In this document: positions 8,329 to 16,112 of the stretch, piece by piece
How positions within the stretch are numbered: the stretch's first letter is position 1
Layout: every line of letters starts with the position of its first letter
Translations under genes and position numbers: made by a program
NCBI GenBank assembly: GCA_003151595.1
Contig: PLXW01000049.1
Coordinates: 39,431-103,430, forward strand
Origin: Myxococcales bacterium
GTDB taxonomy: Bacteria > Myxococcota > Polyangia > Polyangiales > Polyangiaceae
DNA length: 64,000 bases
Reading direction: 5' to 3'
The notes under the pieces: model-generated
Seen by the model: the letters and a program-made list of their open reading frames with translations, nothing else
The model's database searches: none
What the model was told of the DNA's origin: nothing

Positions 8329-8880
8329 TCACTCGATCGTCCACCGGACGAAGATCCGCTGCGTCCCGCGCACCACCTCGAAGGAGGCATGGTCAGCGCG
8401 CCTCAAGCGGGCATAGGCCTCGAGCGCTTGCTCCGTGCTCGCCAGGCTGATCCCCATGATTCGATCTACCCGATCCTCGTTCTTGAAACCCAAGACGCTC
8501 AGCACTGAGTCTGGCGACATGTTGAGCAGTCGGACGCCGACGACCGCCCCATTGACGTACTCCGGCAAGATCCGGAGCGACCTGAGCAGCGACCCCTGGT
8601 TGTCGAACAAGGCGTCGAATGCCCGGCGCTGGATGTGGAGGGTGCCGTCGCCGTTTGCGTGGACCCCCTTCAGGATCGTCCAGGGCGCTTCGTGCTCCGC
8701 TTGCTCCTCGGCGAACATGGTGATCCCCTGCGACACGAGCTCGAGCTGCACCGCGTCGACCTGATGCCTGGCGTCTCGGAGGCTTGCTTCGAGCCTCGCG
8801 ATTTCCCGATCCTCTCGGCGGCCGCATCCGCAGACAGCGAGAGCCAGGACGACGGCGACGATGAGGCGCGCAGCCATCAC
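8329..8880 (-). CDS. Lipoprotein with GspC/PDZ-like domain (copy 2)
   Basis: 183 residues from the GTG at 8880 (or ATG at 8877), overlapping the stop of the upstream paralogue by 4 bp (GTGA). The leader ends in lipobox VCGC. A short helical, charged region follows (EIARLEASLRDARHQV, probable coiled coil), then a C-terminal domain of about 75 residues starting GVRLLNMSPDSVLSVLGFKN and containing D/GxI-GISLASTEQALEAYARL. This pattern matches the PDZ-like HR domain of type II secretion GspC and of circularly permuted PDZ domains. The best guess is a periplasmic protein-interaction lipoprotein; the substrate is unknown. Confidence 0.7.
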   Translation of the reverse strand: MMAARLIVAVVLALAVCGCGRREDREIARLEASLRDARHQVDAVQLELVSQGITMFAEEQAEHEAPWTILKGVHANGDGTLHIQRRAFDALFDNQGSLLRSLRILPEYVNGAVVGVRLLNMSPDSVLSVLGFKNEDRVDRIMGISLASTEQALEAYARLRRADHASFEVVRGTQRIFVRWTIE

Positions 8881-9440
8881 TCGATCTCGTAGTCGCGGAC
8901 GATCTGCTCCGAGCCCCGTCGCAAGTGCACGGAGACGGTCGTCGTAGCGTCGCGCACGCTCACGTAGGCGCGAAGCGCGTCCTCATGATTCGTCAGATCA
9001 ATCCCGTTGATCTGCTCGACGACGTCCCCCCTCAAGAAACCCAGCGCGCTCAATACCGAGCCCTGCGGAACGTCGAGCAGACGAATCCCGACGACGAAGT
9101 TTCCTGTGGAATCGTCCCGCTGCGGGAGGAAGTGACTCAATCTGAACGCGGTCGTTCCAGGCTGAAGCATGCGGCGGAGAGCTCCCCGCTCGACGTCGAA
9201 CGAGTTTCCAGTCACCAGATGAATTCCTTTCCTGATCTCGTCCACTTCGCGCATGTCCTGAGTCTCGAACGAGGGAAGATTGGTGATGCTGCGCGAGACG
9301 ACCTCTTCGTGCAGCGCGGTGATCTGTTGCTCGACGTCGTGGAGGCCCGTCCTCAGGCTCGCCAGCTCCCGCTCTCTTCGACGCTCGCATCCGCAGAGGG
9401 CGAGGAGCAGGGAGCCAGCGATGACAAGGCGCGGGATCAT
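8877..9440 (-). CDS. Lipoprotein with GspC/PDZ-like domain (copy 1)
   Basis: 187 residues, ATG at 9440, first gene of a two-gene operon. Leader with lipobox ALCGC, then a helical region (ELASLRTGLHDVEQQITALH) and a C-terminal PDZ-like domain (GIRLLDVPQGSVLSALGF, DVVEQINGIDLTNHEDALRA). It is clearly paralogous to the next gene over its whole length, so the pair arose by tandem duplication. The G-D-V-V-x-x-I-N-G-x-D-L signature is closer to canonical GspC than that of the second copy. No other type II secretion gene is in the window. Confidence 0.7.
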   Translation of the reverse strand: MIPRLVIAGSLLLALCGCERRRERELASLRTGLHDVEQQITALHEEVVSRSITNLPSFETQDMREVDEIRKGIHLVTGNSFDVERGALRRMLQPGTTAFRLSHFLPQRDDSTGNFVVGIRLLDVPQGSVLSALGFLRGDVVEQINGIDLTNHEDALRAYVSVRDATTTVSVHLRRGSEQIVRDYEIE

Positions 9441-9623
9441 CTCGCGACGATACCCGAGCGCCCTCCCGCCCCCTCTCCGAACCCACTCCGCGCGAAGAAC
9501 GTAGCTCAGAGCTGCACGAGACCAAGCGCTGCCCAGGAGGGCCGAGGAGACGGACTTCCTGTCCGTTGACGAGTCCCGACGCCGGCAGCGCGCCGGTATC
9601 GTGCAGCTATGAGCTGCGTTCTG

Positions 9624-9697
9624 TACGCCCGGTCCGATTCGAACGGACGACTCCCGGCTTCGAAGGCCGATGCTCTATCCAGCTGAGCTACGGGCGC
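9624..9697 (-). tRNA. tRNA-Arg (anticodon TCG)
   Basis: The minus strand folds as a tRNA. The acceptor stem GCGCCCG pairs with CGGGCGT (one terminal G-U), with TA at 8-9, a D-loop AGCTCAGCTGGATAGAGC, an anticodon stem-loop with loop CTTCGAA, and a T-arm with GTTCGAATC. The anticodon TCG reads CGA (Arg). The discriminator is A at 9624 and CCA is not encoded. A small hairpin (9602-9616) follows the 3' end. Confidence 0.9.
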
Positions 9698-9742
9698 AAG
9701 TAGTGAAAATGAAGTGACTTACGGACGCCTCTTACTCCGAGT

Positions 9743-10885
9743 CTACGCGGGGTTCAACGGCTGTTGCCCCACTGTTACCCCAAGTCGGTCCATAGCGGCC
9801 CTGAGATCCGCGCGCGTCGTGTGCGCGTACCGCTGGGTCGTGGACAGATCGGCGTGACCGGCGAGCGCCTGCACCGCGGGCGCCGGGGCGCCGCAGCGAA
9901 AGAGGCTCGTCACGAAGTAGTGGCGGAGGTCGTGAAAGCGCCAGCCCGTGAGCCCCGCTCGGTGGCTCGCACGCTTGAACGCCTGGTGAAGTCCGCGCTC
10001 GCCCCACGGTTCCCCGTGGCCCGTGATCGCGACGAGCGCGTTCGGGTCACGCTTTCCTTTCGGCGAAAGGTCACGGACGAGGACGTCAGGGAGCGGAATC
10101 ATCCGCTCGTGCCCCGACTTCGGGGTCGAGAGAATGCCGCGGCATCGGCTCACGCGGACGGTGAGCGTCAGCGCCCTGAAGTCGATGTCCTTCCATCGGA
10201 GGGCGCGGATCTCGCCAGCGCGAAGGCCGGCGTAGGCGGCGAGCAGGAACGCTCGCCGATGTTCGGTCGAGAGCGTCGCGCCGAGAAGACGTTCGATCTC
10301 CTCGGGCGCAAGCGCCGTGTGGATCTGCCTCCCGCAGCGCGGCAGCTTCGGGAAGGGGGGCGGCTCGGACAGGTAGCCTCGTTCGACCGCGAACCGGACC
10401 AGGATCGAGCGAAGCACGATCTGGTGGCCGCGTCGGGTCGACGGCGTCAGGCCATCCTCCACGAGCTTCGCATCGAGCTCGCGTACCTTGGATGGCGTGA
10501 TCTGGGTGATCGGAAGGTGGCCGATCTCGTTCAGGAGGTACTTGAGCATCGATTCGTAGCAAATACGGGTCGAGGGCTTCAGGTTGCTGGTCGCGTACGC
10601 GGCCATGTACTCCTCAGCGACTTTGCTGAAGAGAGGTCCAGCGGGCGCTTCGGGCTCCGCCTCCGGCTCTTCGATGACGGGCTGACCGTGCTCGGACAAG
10701 ACGCCGTACGGAGAGCCTGTAGTCGCTAAGCGCGCGAGGCGGCGCCGCTCTTCGGCGCGCGCTGCTTGGAGAGTCTGCACCTCGGCATCGTGGCGATACC
10801 GGGCGCGGGTTCCATCGGAATTGCGGAAACGGATGTCAACGATCAGACGCCGCTCTCCGCGGCGAGTCACGGTACGCACAGCCAT
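9743..10885 (-). CDS. Tyrosine recombinase / integrase
   Basis: 380 residues, ATG at 10885 behind AAAGGAA. It has an N-terminal Arm/SAM-like part, a core-binding domain (about 83-170) and a catalytic domain (about 188-365). The catalytic set is complete: Arg222 in GLRAGEIRALRW, Lys256, His318 and Arg321 in HDLRHYF, His344 in LAGHADLSTT, and nucleophile Tyr353 in TTQRYAH. Such enzymes integrate and excise phages and genomic islands. The stop is 45 bp from the 5' end of tRNA-Arg, and it is last in an operon with a small helix-turn-helix gene, so it marks an integrated element. Confidence 0.95.
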   Translation of the reverse strand: MAVRTVTRRGERRLIVDIRFRNSDGTRARYRHDAEVQTLQAARAEERRRLARLATTGSPYGVLSEHGQPVIEEPEAEPEAPAGPLFSKVAEEYMAAYATSNLKPSTRICYESMLKYLLNEIGHLPITQITPSKVRELDAKLVEDGLTPSTRRGHQIVLRSILVRFAVERGYLSEPPPFPKLPRCGRQIHTALAPEEIERLLGATLSTEHRRAFLLAAYAGLRAGEIRALRWKDIDFRALTLTVRVSRCRGILSTPKSGHERMIPLPDVLVRDLSPKGKRDPNALVAITGHGEPWGERGLHQAFKRASHRAGLTGWRFHDLRHYFVTSLFRCGAPAPAVQALAGHADLSTTQRYAHTTRADLRAAMDRLGVTVGQQPLNPA

Positions 10886-10948
10886 GGCGATTCCTTTCGG
10901 CCAGGGACGTGCGCTTCTGCGACGTCGAACCTAGCACGTCCGGTGCGC

Positions 10949-11248
10949 TCAGGCCGACGCACGGGCGCTCCAGCAGGGGTCGAGAAGGACGCGCCAGAGG
11001 CGCCCGAGCTTGCGTGCGCGGATCCCGTCGAACTCGGCGTGGACGCGGCCCTCGGTGTCGCGACGTGCGTTGCGTTCGATCGAGCGGCGCAGGGTCACGA
11101 CATTCACGCCGAGGATCCGTGCGGCATCGTCAACGCGCATCCAGTAGGCGCCCGCGACTGCGCGCGGCGCGGACGTGCGCCGCGTCGGCTGCGGGCTCTC
11201 GCCGTCCGTCTCGAGCCCTCCTGGGCGACGCCGATCCTCGCCGCTCAC
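10949..11248 (-). CDS. Excisionase-like helix-turn-helix protein
   Basis: 99 residues from GTG 11248, whose GTGA overlaps the stop of the upstream gene; a TTG at 11254 is also possible. After a basic, Arg/Pro/Gly-rich N-terminus it has MRVDDAARILGVNVVTLRRS (about residues 37-56), a MerR/excisionase-type helix-turn-helix, then a basic wing. Small DNA-binding proteins of this kind next to an integrase usually act as recombination directionality factors or repressors. It lies 63 bp upstream of the integrase gene. Confidence 0.7.
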   Translation of the reverse strand: MSGEDRRRPGGLETDGESPQPTRRTSAPRAVAGAYWMRVDDAARILGVNVVTLRRSIERNARRDTEGRVHAEFDGIRARKLGRLWRVLLDPCWSARASA

Positions 11249-11709
11249 GGCCAACTCGCGATCGAGACGCGCGCGACGGAGACGCGGGCTACGGTGACCT
11301 CGACTCGTCGCGCGCCTCCGCGCGCCGTCGGCGCCTCGGCTTCTCGGTCGTGGCGCGCGGGCCTCGCGTTGCTGCGCGTCTCCCGCGTCGCGCCGAAGCC
11401 GGCGCGGTACGCGCTCGCCGCAAGGGCCCCGTTGCCGAGTGCCTGCGCGTGCTGCGCGAGACGATCCTCGCCGTCACCGGCGAGCGCGAAGGCATGGAGC
11501 AGCGTACCCACGAGCAACGAAGTGACGCCGTCGTCCGAACCGCCACGAGCGCCATCGACGATCCCGAGCGCGCAAGCCATGCCTGCCGTTTCCAGAGCTG
11601 CAACGCCCGGCGCGACCGGCCGCTCGGGTTCTTTTGCTCTCGCGCGGATCTGCGCGCGGGCGCGATCAGCTGCGACTCGTGACGCGGCGAGTGATTCTCG
11701 TGTGAACAT
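11245..11709 (-). CDS. Unknown element-encoded protein
   Basis: 154 residues, ATG at 11709, supported by a strong Shine-Dalgarno sequence (AAGGAG, then CTGAAGG before ATG) and by a 4-bp GTGA overlap with the next gene. It is Ala/Arg-rich. A middle segment GVAALETAGMACALGIVDGA with ALAGDGEDRLAQHAQALG looks helical. The last 40 residues are Arg-rich and partly repetitive (VTVARVSVARVSIASWP). No family recognised. First gene of the integrase operon, facing the repeat-rich control region. Confidence 0.6.
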   Translation of the reverse strand: MFTRESLAASRVAADRARAQIRARAKEPERPVAPGVAALETAGMACALGIVDGARGGSDDGVTSLLVGTLLHAFALAGDGEDRLAQHAQALGNGALAASAYRAGFGATRETRSNARPARHDREAEAPTARGGARRVEVTVARVSVARVSIASWP

Positions 11710-11787
11710 CCTTCAGCTCCTTCTTTCGGGTATCCCTTTGACCGAGTTAAGCGGGCCCGGACGAGGTGCAAGGTCGCCGGCTCGCAA

Positions 11788-11871
11788 CGTGTCAACTCGC
11801 GCGTCAACTCACATGTCATTTGACATTTGGTATCTCGAAGCCTGTTTCTCGATGTGCGGCGAGTTGACACG
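11788..11871. repeat. Inverted repeats, putative operator region
   Basis: CGTGTCAACTCGC (11788-11800) is repeated exactly inverted as GCGAGTTGACACG (11859-11871). Between them lie a direct partial copy (GCGTCAACTCAC, 11801-11812) and a tighter palindrome, ATGTCA-TT-TGACAT (11813-11826). The recurring TCAACTC half-sites suggest binding of a dimeric regulator, possibly the helix-turn-helix protein of the adjacent operon. Confidence 0.7.
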
Positions 11872-12102
11872 AAACCGTGTTTGCGACCGCGATTGCTGAC
11901 AAAAGTATTTTTCTCCACCCCCCTAAGCCCAGGGGCTCTCAAGCGTGTATTTCGCTCCGAGACTCGACGGCGACGGGAATAGATCGGCTGGAGGCGGCAC
12001 GCCGATCCGCCTTCCGCTCCGTCCATGTTCACCGCGCTCATGTGATCGGAGATAACCCCTCACTCTGGCGGTACAAGGACTGCGCGGGCGTGCGGGGTGA
12101 CT

Positions 12103-12138
12103 TCACGTGACGCCTCACATGACGCTTCACATGACGGG
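12103..12138. repeat. Three tandem 12-bp repeats (iteron-like)
   Basis: TCACGTGACGCC, TCACATGACGCT and TCACATGACGGG lie head to tail with no spacer. The core TCAC(A/G)TGACG is itself palindromic (TCACGTGA in copy 1). It could be a regulator array or a replication/partition iteron set of the integrated element; nothing in the window decides. Confidence 0.8.
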
Positions 12139-12331
12139 TGAATTTGCGGAGCTAGGCGGGTTTTTCGGGCGTTCGTGGGAGCCGTCACTCGCCATCATCG
12201 GTGCCACGTAGTGACGCCTCGTTTCTGCGACGGCGATGTCGATTTCGGCGCCCTTCGAGAAGCGAGAGTGTGAAACCGGCCAGGACGTGGTCTAACTCGG
12301 GGCGCAGACAGATCGAAGGGAGCTCGTCAAA

Positions 12332-12730
12332 ATGAGTCTGAAGACTGAAATCGAGGTGCTCGCGCAGCGGTTCGCGGACGGCGTTCTGAACGCTCTTCGT
12401 CACGCGTCGCTAGAAGACTTGGTCGAGGGGCGAATGGCTGGGACAGCAAACAGCGCGCCGAAGACAGCGAGGGTCGGCGGAGGCACCTCGGGTGCGGGCG
12501 CACGAGCGAAGAGTGGTCGCGCTCGCCGATCACCGTCCGATATCGAACATGTCACTGGCGTGATCGTGGCGAAGCTTCGTGAGCATCGCGCGGGACTTCG
12601 CAGCGAGCAGCTTCAGAAGGTGCTTCGACTCTCAAAACAAGAGATCGTCGGCCCGCTGACGGCGGCACTCGCGGCGAAGAAGATCGTCAAGACGGGCGAG
12701 AAGCGGGCGACCACCTACTTCGCGAGGTAG
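12332..12730 (+). CDS. DNA-binding protein, winged-helix-like C-terminus
   Basis: 132 residues, ATG at 12332 after AAGGGAG. The N-terminus (MSLKTEIEVLAQRFADGVLN) is helical. A basic, disordered Gly/Ala/Arg/Lys linker follows (about 45-75). The C-terminal domain, VIVAKLREHRAGLRSEQLQK then LSKQEIVGPLTAALAAKKI and GEKRATTYFAR, has the helix-helix-wing pattern of a small winged helix. This suggests a nucleoid or transcription regulator. Whether it belongs to the integrated element or to the host side is unclear. Confidence 0.65.
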   Translation: MSLKTEIEVLAQRFADGVLNALRHASLEDLVEGRMAGTANSAPKTARVGGGTSGAGARAKSGRARRSPSDIEHVTGVIVAKLREHRAGLRSEQLQKVLRLSKQEIVGPLTAALAAKKIVKTGEKRATTYFAR

Positions 12731-12764
12731 CGCGCGTCACGGCATCGGGCGGCAGGCGGGAAAC

Positions 12765-13397
12765 TCACCGCAGCTGGAGAGTCTCCATGACGCGCAGCAG
12801 CTCTCCGCCGACCGGCGCGATCGACTCCCCCTGGTGGACGATCTCGACAAGGTCGATCCGGTGGTCCGCTCGGATGAGCGCCTCGGAGCTCAGATGCGAA
12901 TACGGCGCACGCTGCCCCTTCACCGTGCGCCGCACGATGTACTCGCGCCCCTGCGCGTTCCACGTCGCGATCGGGATCCGCTCGCCCACAAGCTCGGCCC
13001 CCTTCGCCTTGGCGTCTTTCTCGTACCGCTCGAGGACGTCCTTCCAAGGATCGATCGGTGAATCGACGCGCTCGTAGATCGCGAACAGGTACTCGTTCGG
13101 CGAGACGTACTCGATGTAGCGCTTCTCGGGAGCCAGACTCGCGCGCCGAATCTTCCAATCCGCAGGGCGCGAGATGCGCACTGTGCCGCCGAGGATGCTG
13201 ACACCGACGTACTCGGGGAGCCGCCCTTGCGCCTTGCGGTCCAGCGGCGGGTAGGGGCGCTCGAACGCGCCGTTCTTCGAGGAGCCCGGCTGGTCGTCGA
13301 ACTGGTAGAAGGTGCCGTTTTCGAGCGCGATCGGCGGCGGTCCGCCGCAACCAACGACGGTGGCTGCGAAGAGAAATCCAAACGCGATGCGCCGCAT
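12765..13397 (-). CDS. Hypothetical lipoprotein
   Basis: 210 residues if started at ATG 13397, which gives the clean leader MRRIAFGFLFAATVVGCGG with a VVGC lipobox; an upstream ATG at 13448 is in frame but would bury the signal peptide. Mature part: alpha/beta domain with VRISRPADWKIRRASLAPEK and a C-terminal GESIAPVGGELLRVMETLQL, reminiscent of small periplasmic domains that assess protein stability or quality, but no family can be named. Divergent from the lipoprotein at 13480. Confidence 0.7.
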   Translation of the reverse strand: MRRIAFGFLFAATVVGCGGPPPIALENGTFYQFDDQPGSSKNGAFERPYPPLDRKAQGRLPEYVGVSILGGTVRISRPADWKIRRASLAPEKRYIEYVSPNEYLFAIYERVDSPIDPWKDVLERYEKDAKAKGAELVGERIPIATWNAQGREYIVRRTVKGQRAPYSHLSSEALIRADHRIDLVEIVHQGESIAPVGGELLRVMETLQLR

Positions 13398-13479
13398 GCC
13401 CGACGAAACTAGCAGGGCGGTCGCCGGGCGAGAAGACTCCTCCCCCATCGCGCGAGGCTACGGTATGACGCATCCAGCG

Positions 13480-14028
13480 ATGCGCATCCACTGGCTTGCC
13501 GGCGCCTTGGTTCTCGCTTGCGGATGCGGTGGCTATCGGCTGCCGAAGACCGAGGGGGTGGACCCGAGCGCGCAGATTTCAGGCTCGATGTCGCTTGGCA
13601 ACGTGCGCCTGAATCCGAGCGTCTGCGAAGGGGTCGACCTCACCCCCGACTACGCGACGCTCGACGAGAAGGCCGTCGTCGAATTCTTGAAGAAGCGCGG
13701 GTTCCCTGTTCGAACCGTCCCCGCCCGCAGTGATCTCGTCTACGTCGAGTTCCAGCTGAACCCCGATCGCGATGAATGGGTCCGGCTGCGCGTCGCCATT
13801 CTGCCGAACGCTCCCCAAGCAGGGCTCGAGCTTCACCGCGGCATGCTGCACACCGGGCCCGGCTCTTGGGGCGTGCACCGCAGCAACCTCGCCGTGCTCG
13901 TTCCCGTCGGCGATCTGAGCGACATCATCGCCTTCGCGGCGAAGACGAAGCTCGCCTGCTGGGGAGTCCTCACGGTCGCCGGCGCCGACGACGCGATGGT
14001 GATTCCCGGCGGCTATCGCGAGCTCTGA
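13480..14028 (+). CDS. Hypothetical lipoprotein
   Basis: 182 residues from ATG 13480 (MRIHWLAGALVLACGCGGY; lipobox VLAC); ATG 13465 would add five residues. The mature domain has alternating strands and helices (DEKAVVEFLKKRGFPVRTVP, SDLVYVEFQLNPDRDEWVRL) and a late cysteine (KLACWGVLTVAG). Function unknown. Head-to-head with the previous lipoprotein (82 bp between starts) and convergent with tssC, from which it is separated by a strong hairpin. Confidence 0.65.
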   Translation: MRIHWLAGALVLACGCGGYRLPKTEGVDPSAQISGSMSLGNVRLNPSVCEGVDLTPDYATLDEKAVVEFLKKRGFPVRTVPARSDLVYVEFQLNPDRDEWVRLRVAILPNAPQAGLELHRGMLHTGPGSWGVHRSNLAVLVPVGDLSDIIAFAAKTKLACWGVLTVAGADDAMVIPGGYREL

Positions 14029-14044
14029 GCGCACAAACGCGCAT

Positions 14045-14078
14045 TCGGCGCGTTTCACCGGAGGGCGAAACGCGCCGA
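14045..14078. terminator. Bidirectional terminator hairpin
   Basis: A perfect 12-bp inverted repeat (TCGGCGCGTTTC, 14045-14056; GAAACGCGCCGA, 14067-14078) with a 10-nt loop lies between the convergent ends of the lipoprotein gene (14028) and tssC (14100). It probably stops transcripts from both sides. There is no long U tract. Confidence 0.65.
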
Positions 14079-14099
14079 GCCTCGCTGCGAGGGTACTCG

Positions 14100-15584
14100 C
14101 TACTCCTTGTCGAGCTTACCGACGAGGCTGAGGGTGAAGAACGCCCCCATGTACTTGAAGTGCGGACGCACCTTCATCTCGACCTTGTACCAACCCGCGT
14201 CTCCCGGAACGTCGACCACCTTGATCGAGGCCTGACGGAGAGGGCGCTTGCCACGAACGGTCGGCGACGGGGCCTCCATGTCGGCCACGTACTGCTTGAT
14301 CCACTCGTTCAACTCCCCCTCGAGATCCGCGCGCTCCTTGGACGTCCCAATCTGCTCGCGCTGAATCACTTTGAGATAGTGCGCGAGCCGGCACGCCACG
14401 AAGAGGTAAGGGAGTTGGGTGCCGAGTCTGTAGTTGAGCTCCGCGTCCTTCCCTTCGGGTGACTGCCCAAACGTCTTGGGCTTCTGCGTGCTGTTCGCGC
14501 TGAAGAAGGCCGCGTTGTCCGAATCCTTGCGGTACGTGAGCGAAATGAACCCTTGCTCCGAGAGCTCGTACTCGCGACGCTCGCTGATGAGAACCTCGGT
14601 CGGGATCTTGATCTGCTCGGCGCCCATCGCCGAATAGAGGTGCAAGGGGAGGTTGTCGACGGTGCCGCCGGCTTGGGGGCCGATGATGTTCGGGCACCAT
14701 CGGAACTTGGCGAAACTGTCCGCGATGCGCGTCGCAAACGCGTAGACCGAGTTCCCCCACAGATAGTCGTCGTGGCTCTCCTTGACGGACTCCTCGTAGT
14801 TGAACGTCTTCACCGGCGTCGTCGTCGGCCCATAGGGGAGCCGCAAGAGGAAGCGCGGCGCGACGAGGCCGACGTAGCGCGCGTCCTCGCTCTCACGGAA
14901 CGCCCGCCATTTGGCGTATTGCGGCCCTTCGAAGAGCGACTCCAGATCCTTCAGGTTCGGCAACCCGAGCACGTCCTTCAAACCGAAGAACTGCGGCCCG
15001 GCAGAAGCGAAGAACGGCGCGTGCGCCATCGCCGAGACCGCGGCGACCTTCTGCAGCAACGCGATGTCCTGCGCGCCCGGTCCAAGCTCGTAGTTCGAGA
15101 AGACCGCGCCGTAAGGCTTGCCGCCGAACTGCCCGTACTCCGCCGAGTAGATGATCTTGTAGAGGCCACTCTTGGTGATCTCGGGGGCGTCCTCGAAGTC
15201 CGTGAGGAGATCCTCCTTGGACGCGTTGAGAACCTCGCACCGAATGTTCTCGCGGAAGTCGGTCCGGTCGACGGCGAACTTCAGCCCGCGCCACGCTGAC
15301 TCCAGCTTCTGGAAGTCTTTGTGATGAAGCACTTGATCGAGCTGGCTCGAGATCTTCGCGTCGAGCTCGGCGATCATCGCGTCGACGATCGCTTTGTCGA
15401 TCCGCTCCTGCGCGTGCTCGGGCTTCAACAGTTCGGAGATGAGCGAACGCACGCCACGTCGAGCGACGTCGTACCCGTCGTCGGCCTTCTGCATCTTCGT
15501 CTCGGCGAGGATCTCGTCGAGCAACGATGCGGACGCGTCGGTCGTGACCTGGCCGGCCTCTTTCTCAGTCTTACCCTCGGCCAT
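14100..15584 (-). CDS. tssC: T6SS sheath large subunit TssC (VipB)
   Basis: 494 residues, the usual length. TssC pairs with TssB to form the contractile sheath around the Hcp tube. Family-typical stretches: SSQLDQVLHHKDFQKLESAW (the 'W-R-G-L' region follows), YSAEYGQFGGKPYGAVFSNY, and APRFLLRLPYG. The C-terminal domain, with LSERREYELSEQGF-like and VRPHFKYMGAFFTLSLVGKL, is the part ClpV-type ATPases disassemble. ATG at 15584 behind GGGGAGGG. Last gene of the operon, 2 bp after tssB. Confidence 0.97.
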   Translation of the reverse strand: MAEGKTEKEAGQVTTDASASLLDEILAETKMQKADDGYDVARRGVRSLISELLKPEHAQERIDKAIVDAMIAELDAKISSQLDQVLHHKDFQKLESAWRGLKFAVDRTDFRENIRCEVLNASKEDLLTDFEDAPEITKSGLYKIIYSAEYGQFGGKPYGAVFSNYELGPGAQDIALLQKVAAVSAMAHAPFFASAGPQFFGLKDVLGLPNLKDLESLFEGPQYAKWRAFRESEDARYVGLVAPRFLLRLPYGPTTTPVKTFNYEESVKESHDDYLWGNSVYAFATRIADSFAKFRWCPNIIGPQAGGTVDNLPLHLYSAMGAEQIKIPTEVLISERREYELSEQGFISLTYRKDSDNAAFFSANSTQKPKTFGQSPEGKDAELNYRLGTQLPYLFVACRLAHYLKVIQREQIGTSKERADLEGELNEWIKQYVADMEAPSPTVRGKRPLRQASIKVVDVPGDAGWYKVEMKVRPHFKYMGAFFTLSLVGKLDKE

Positions 15585-15586
15585 GA

Positions 15587-16081
15587 TCAGCCCTCCCCTT
15601 TGTCGACGCCCAGCTCTGCGAGCAGGCGCTCACGCGCCGCGCTGTCGCCGAGCACGGCCTGAATCTTCTTTCGAAACGCCGGAACGTTTCCGAGCGGCCC
15701 CTTGAGAGCCGTCAGCGCGGCGCGCAGCTCAACAAGGGTCCGGATCTCGGGAACCTGTTCGGCGACCGCGTCAGGACCGAAGTCCGACAGTTTCTTGAAC
15801 TTCAATTTCACGGCCATCTCCGCCCCCTTCTCACCGGTGAGGGTGTTGGGGACCGTGAGATCGACGCCGAGGTTGTGCTCGGCCAAGACCTGCTGGAAGT
15901 TGTCTTTGTCGATGTTGATCGGCTTGCGATCCTCGACGGGGCGCTCGTCGGCGTGACCGGTGTAGTCGCCGACGAACAGCATCTTCAGCGGGAGTTCGAC
16001 TTCGGCCTGACGGTCGCCCGTGGCCGGCTTGTAGGTGATGTTGACGCGCTCTTTCGGCGCTACAGACTGGTCGTCCGCCAT
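15587..16081 (-). CDS. tssB: T6SS sheath small subunit TssB (VipA)
   Basis: 164 residues, normal for TssB. It contains RVNITYKPATGDRQAEVELP, LKMLFVGDYTG and KDNFQQVLAEHNLGVDLTVP, all family hallmarks; the C-terminal helical part (LVELRAALTALKGPLGNVPA) interlocks with TssC. ATG at 16081 preceded by GGGAGTAGACC. It sits directly before tssC and 31 bp after tssA. Confidence 0.97.
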   Translation of the reverse strand: MADDQSVAPKERVNITYKPATGDRQAEVELPLKMLFVGDYTGHADERPVEDRKPINIDKDNFQQVLAEHNLGVDLTVPNTLTGEKGAEMAVKLKFKKLSDFGPDAVAEQVPEIRTLVELRAALTALKGPLGNVPAFRKKIQAVLGDSAARERLLAELGVDKGEG

Positions 16082-16112
16082 GGTCTACTCCCTCGGGAAA
16101 ACTTGAGAAACG

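Larger units (their letters stand above)
11710..12331. promoter_or_regulatory. Non-coding control region of the integrase element
   Basis: No convincing gene in 620 bp. It holds the likely promoter of the minus-strand integrase operon and of the plus-strand gene at 12332. Its notable parts are listed separately: a 13-bp inverted repeat (11788-11800/11859-11871) and three tandem 12-bp repeats (12103-12138). A stretch around 11895-11912 (GACAAAAGTATTTTTC) is unusually AT-rich for this genome. Confidence 0.6.

Noticed and set aside
9602..9616. Hairpin after tRNA-Arg as terminator
   Set aside because: The stem is only 6 bp with no U tract; too weak to list as a terminator.
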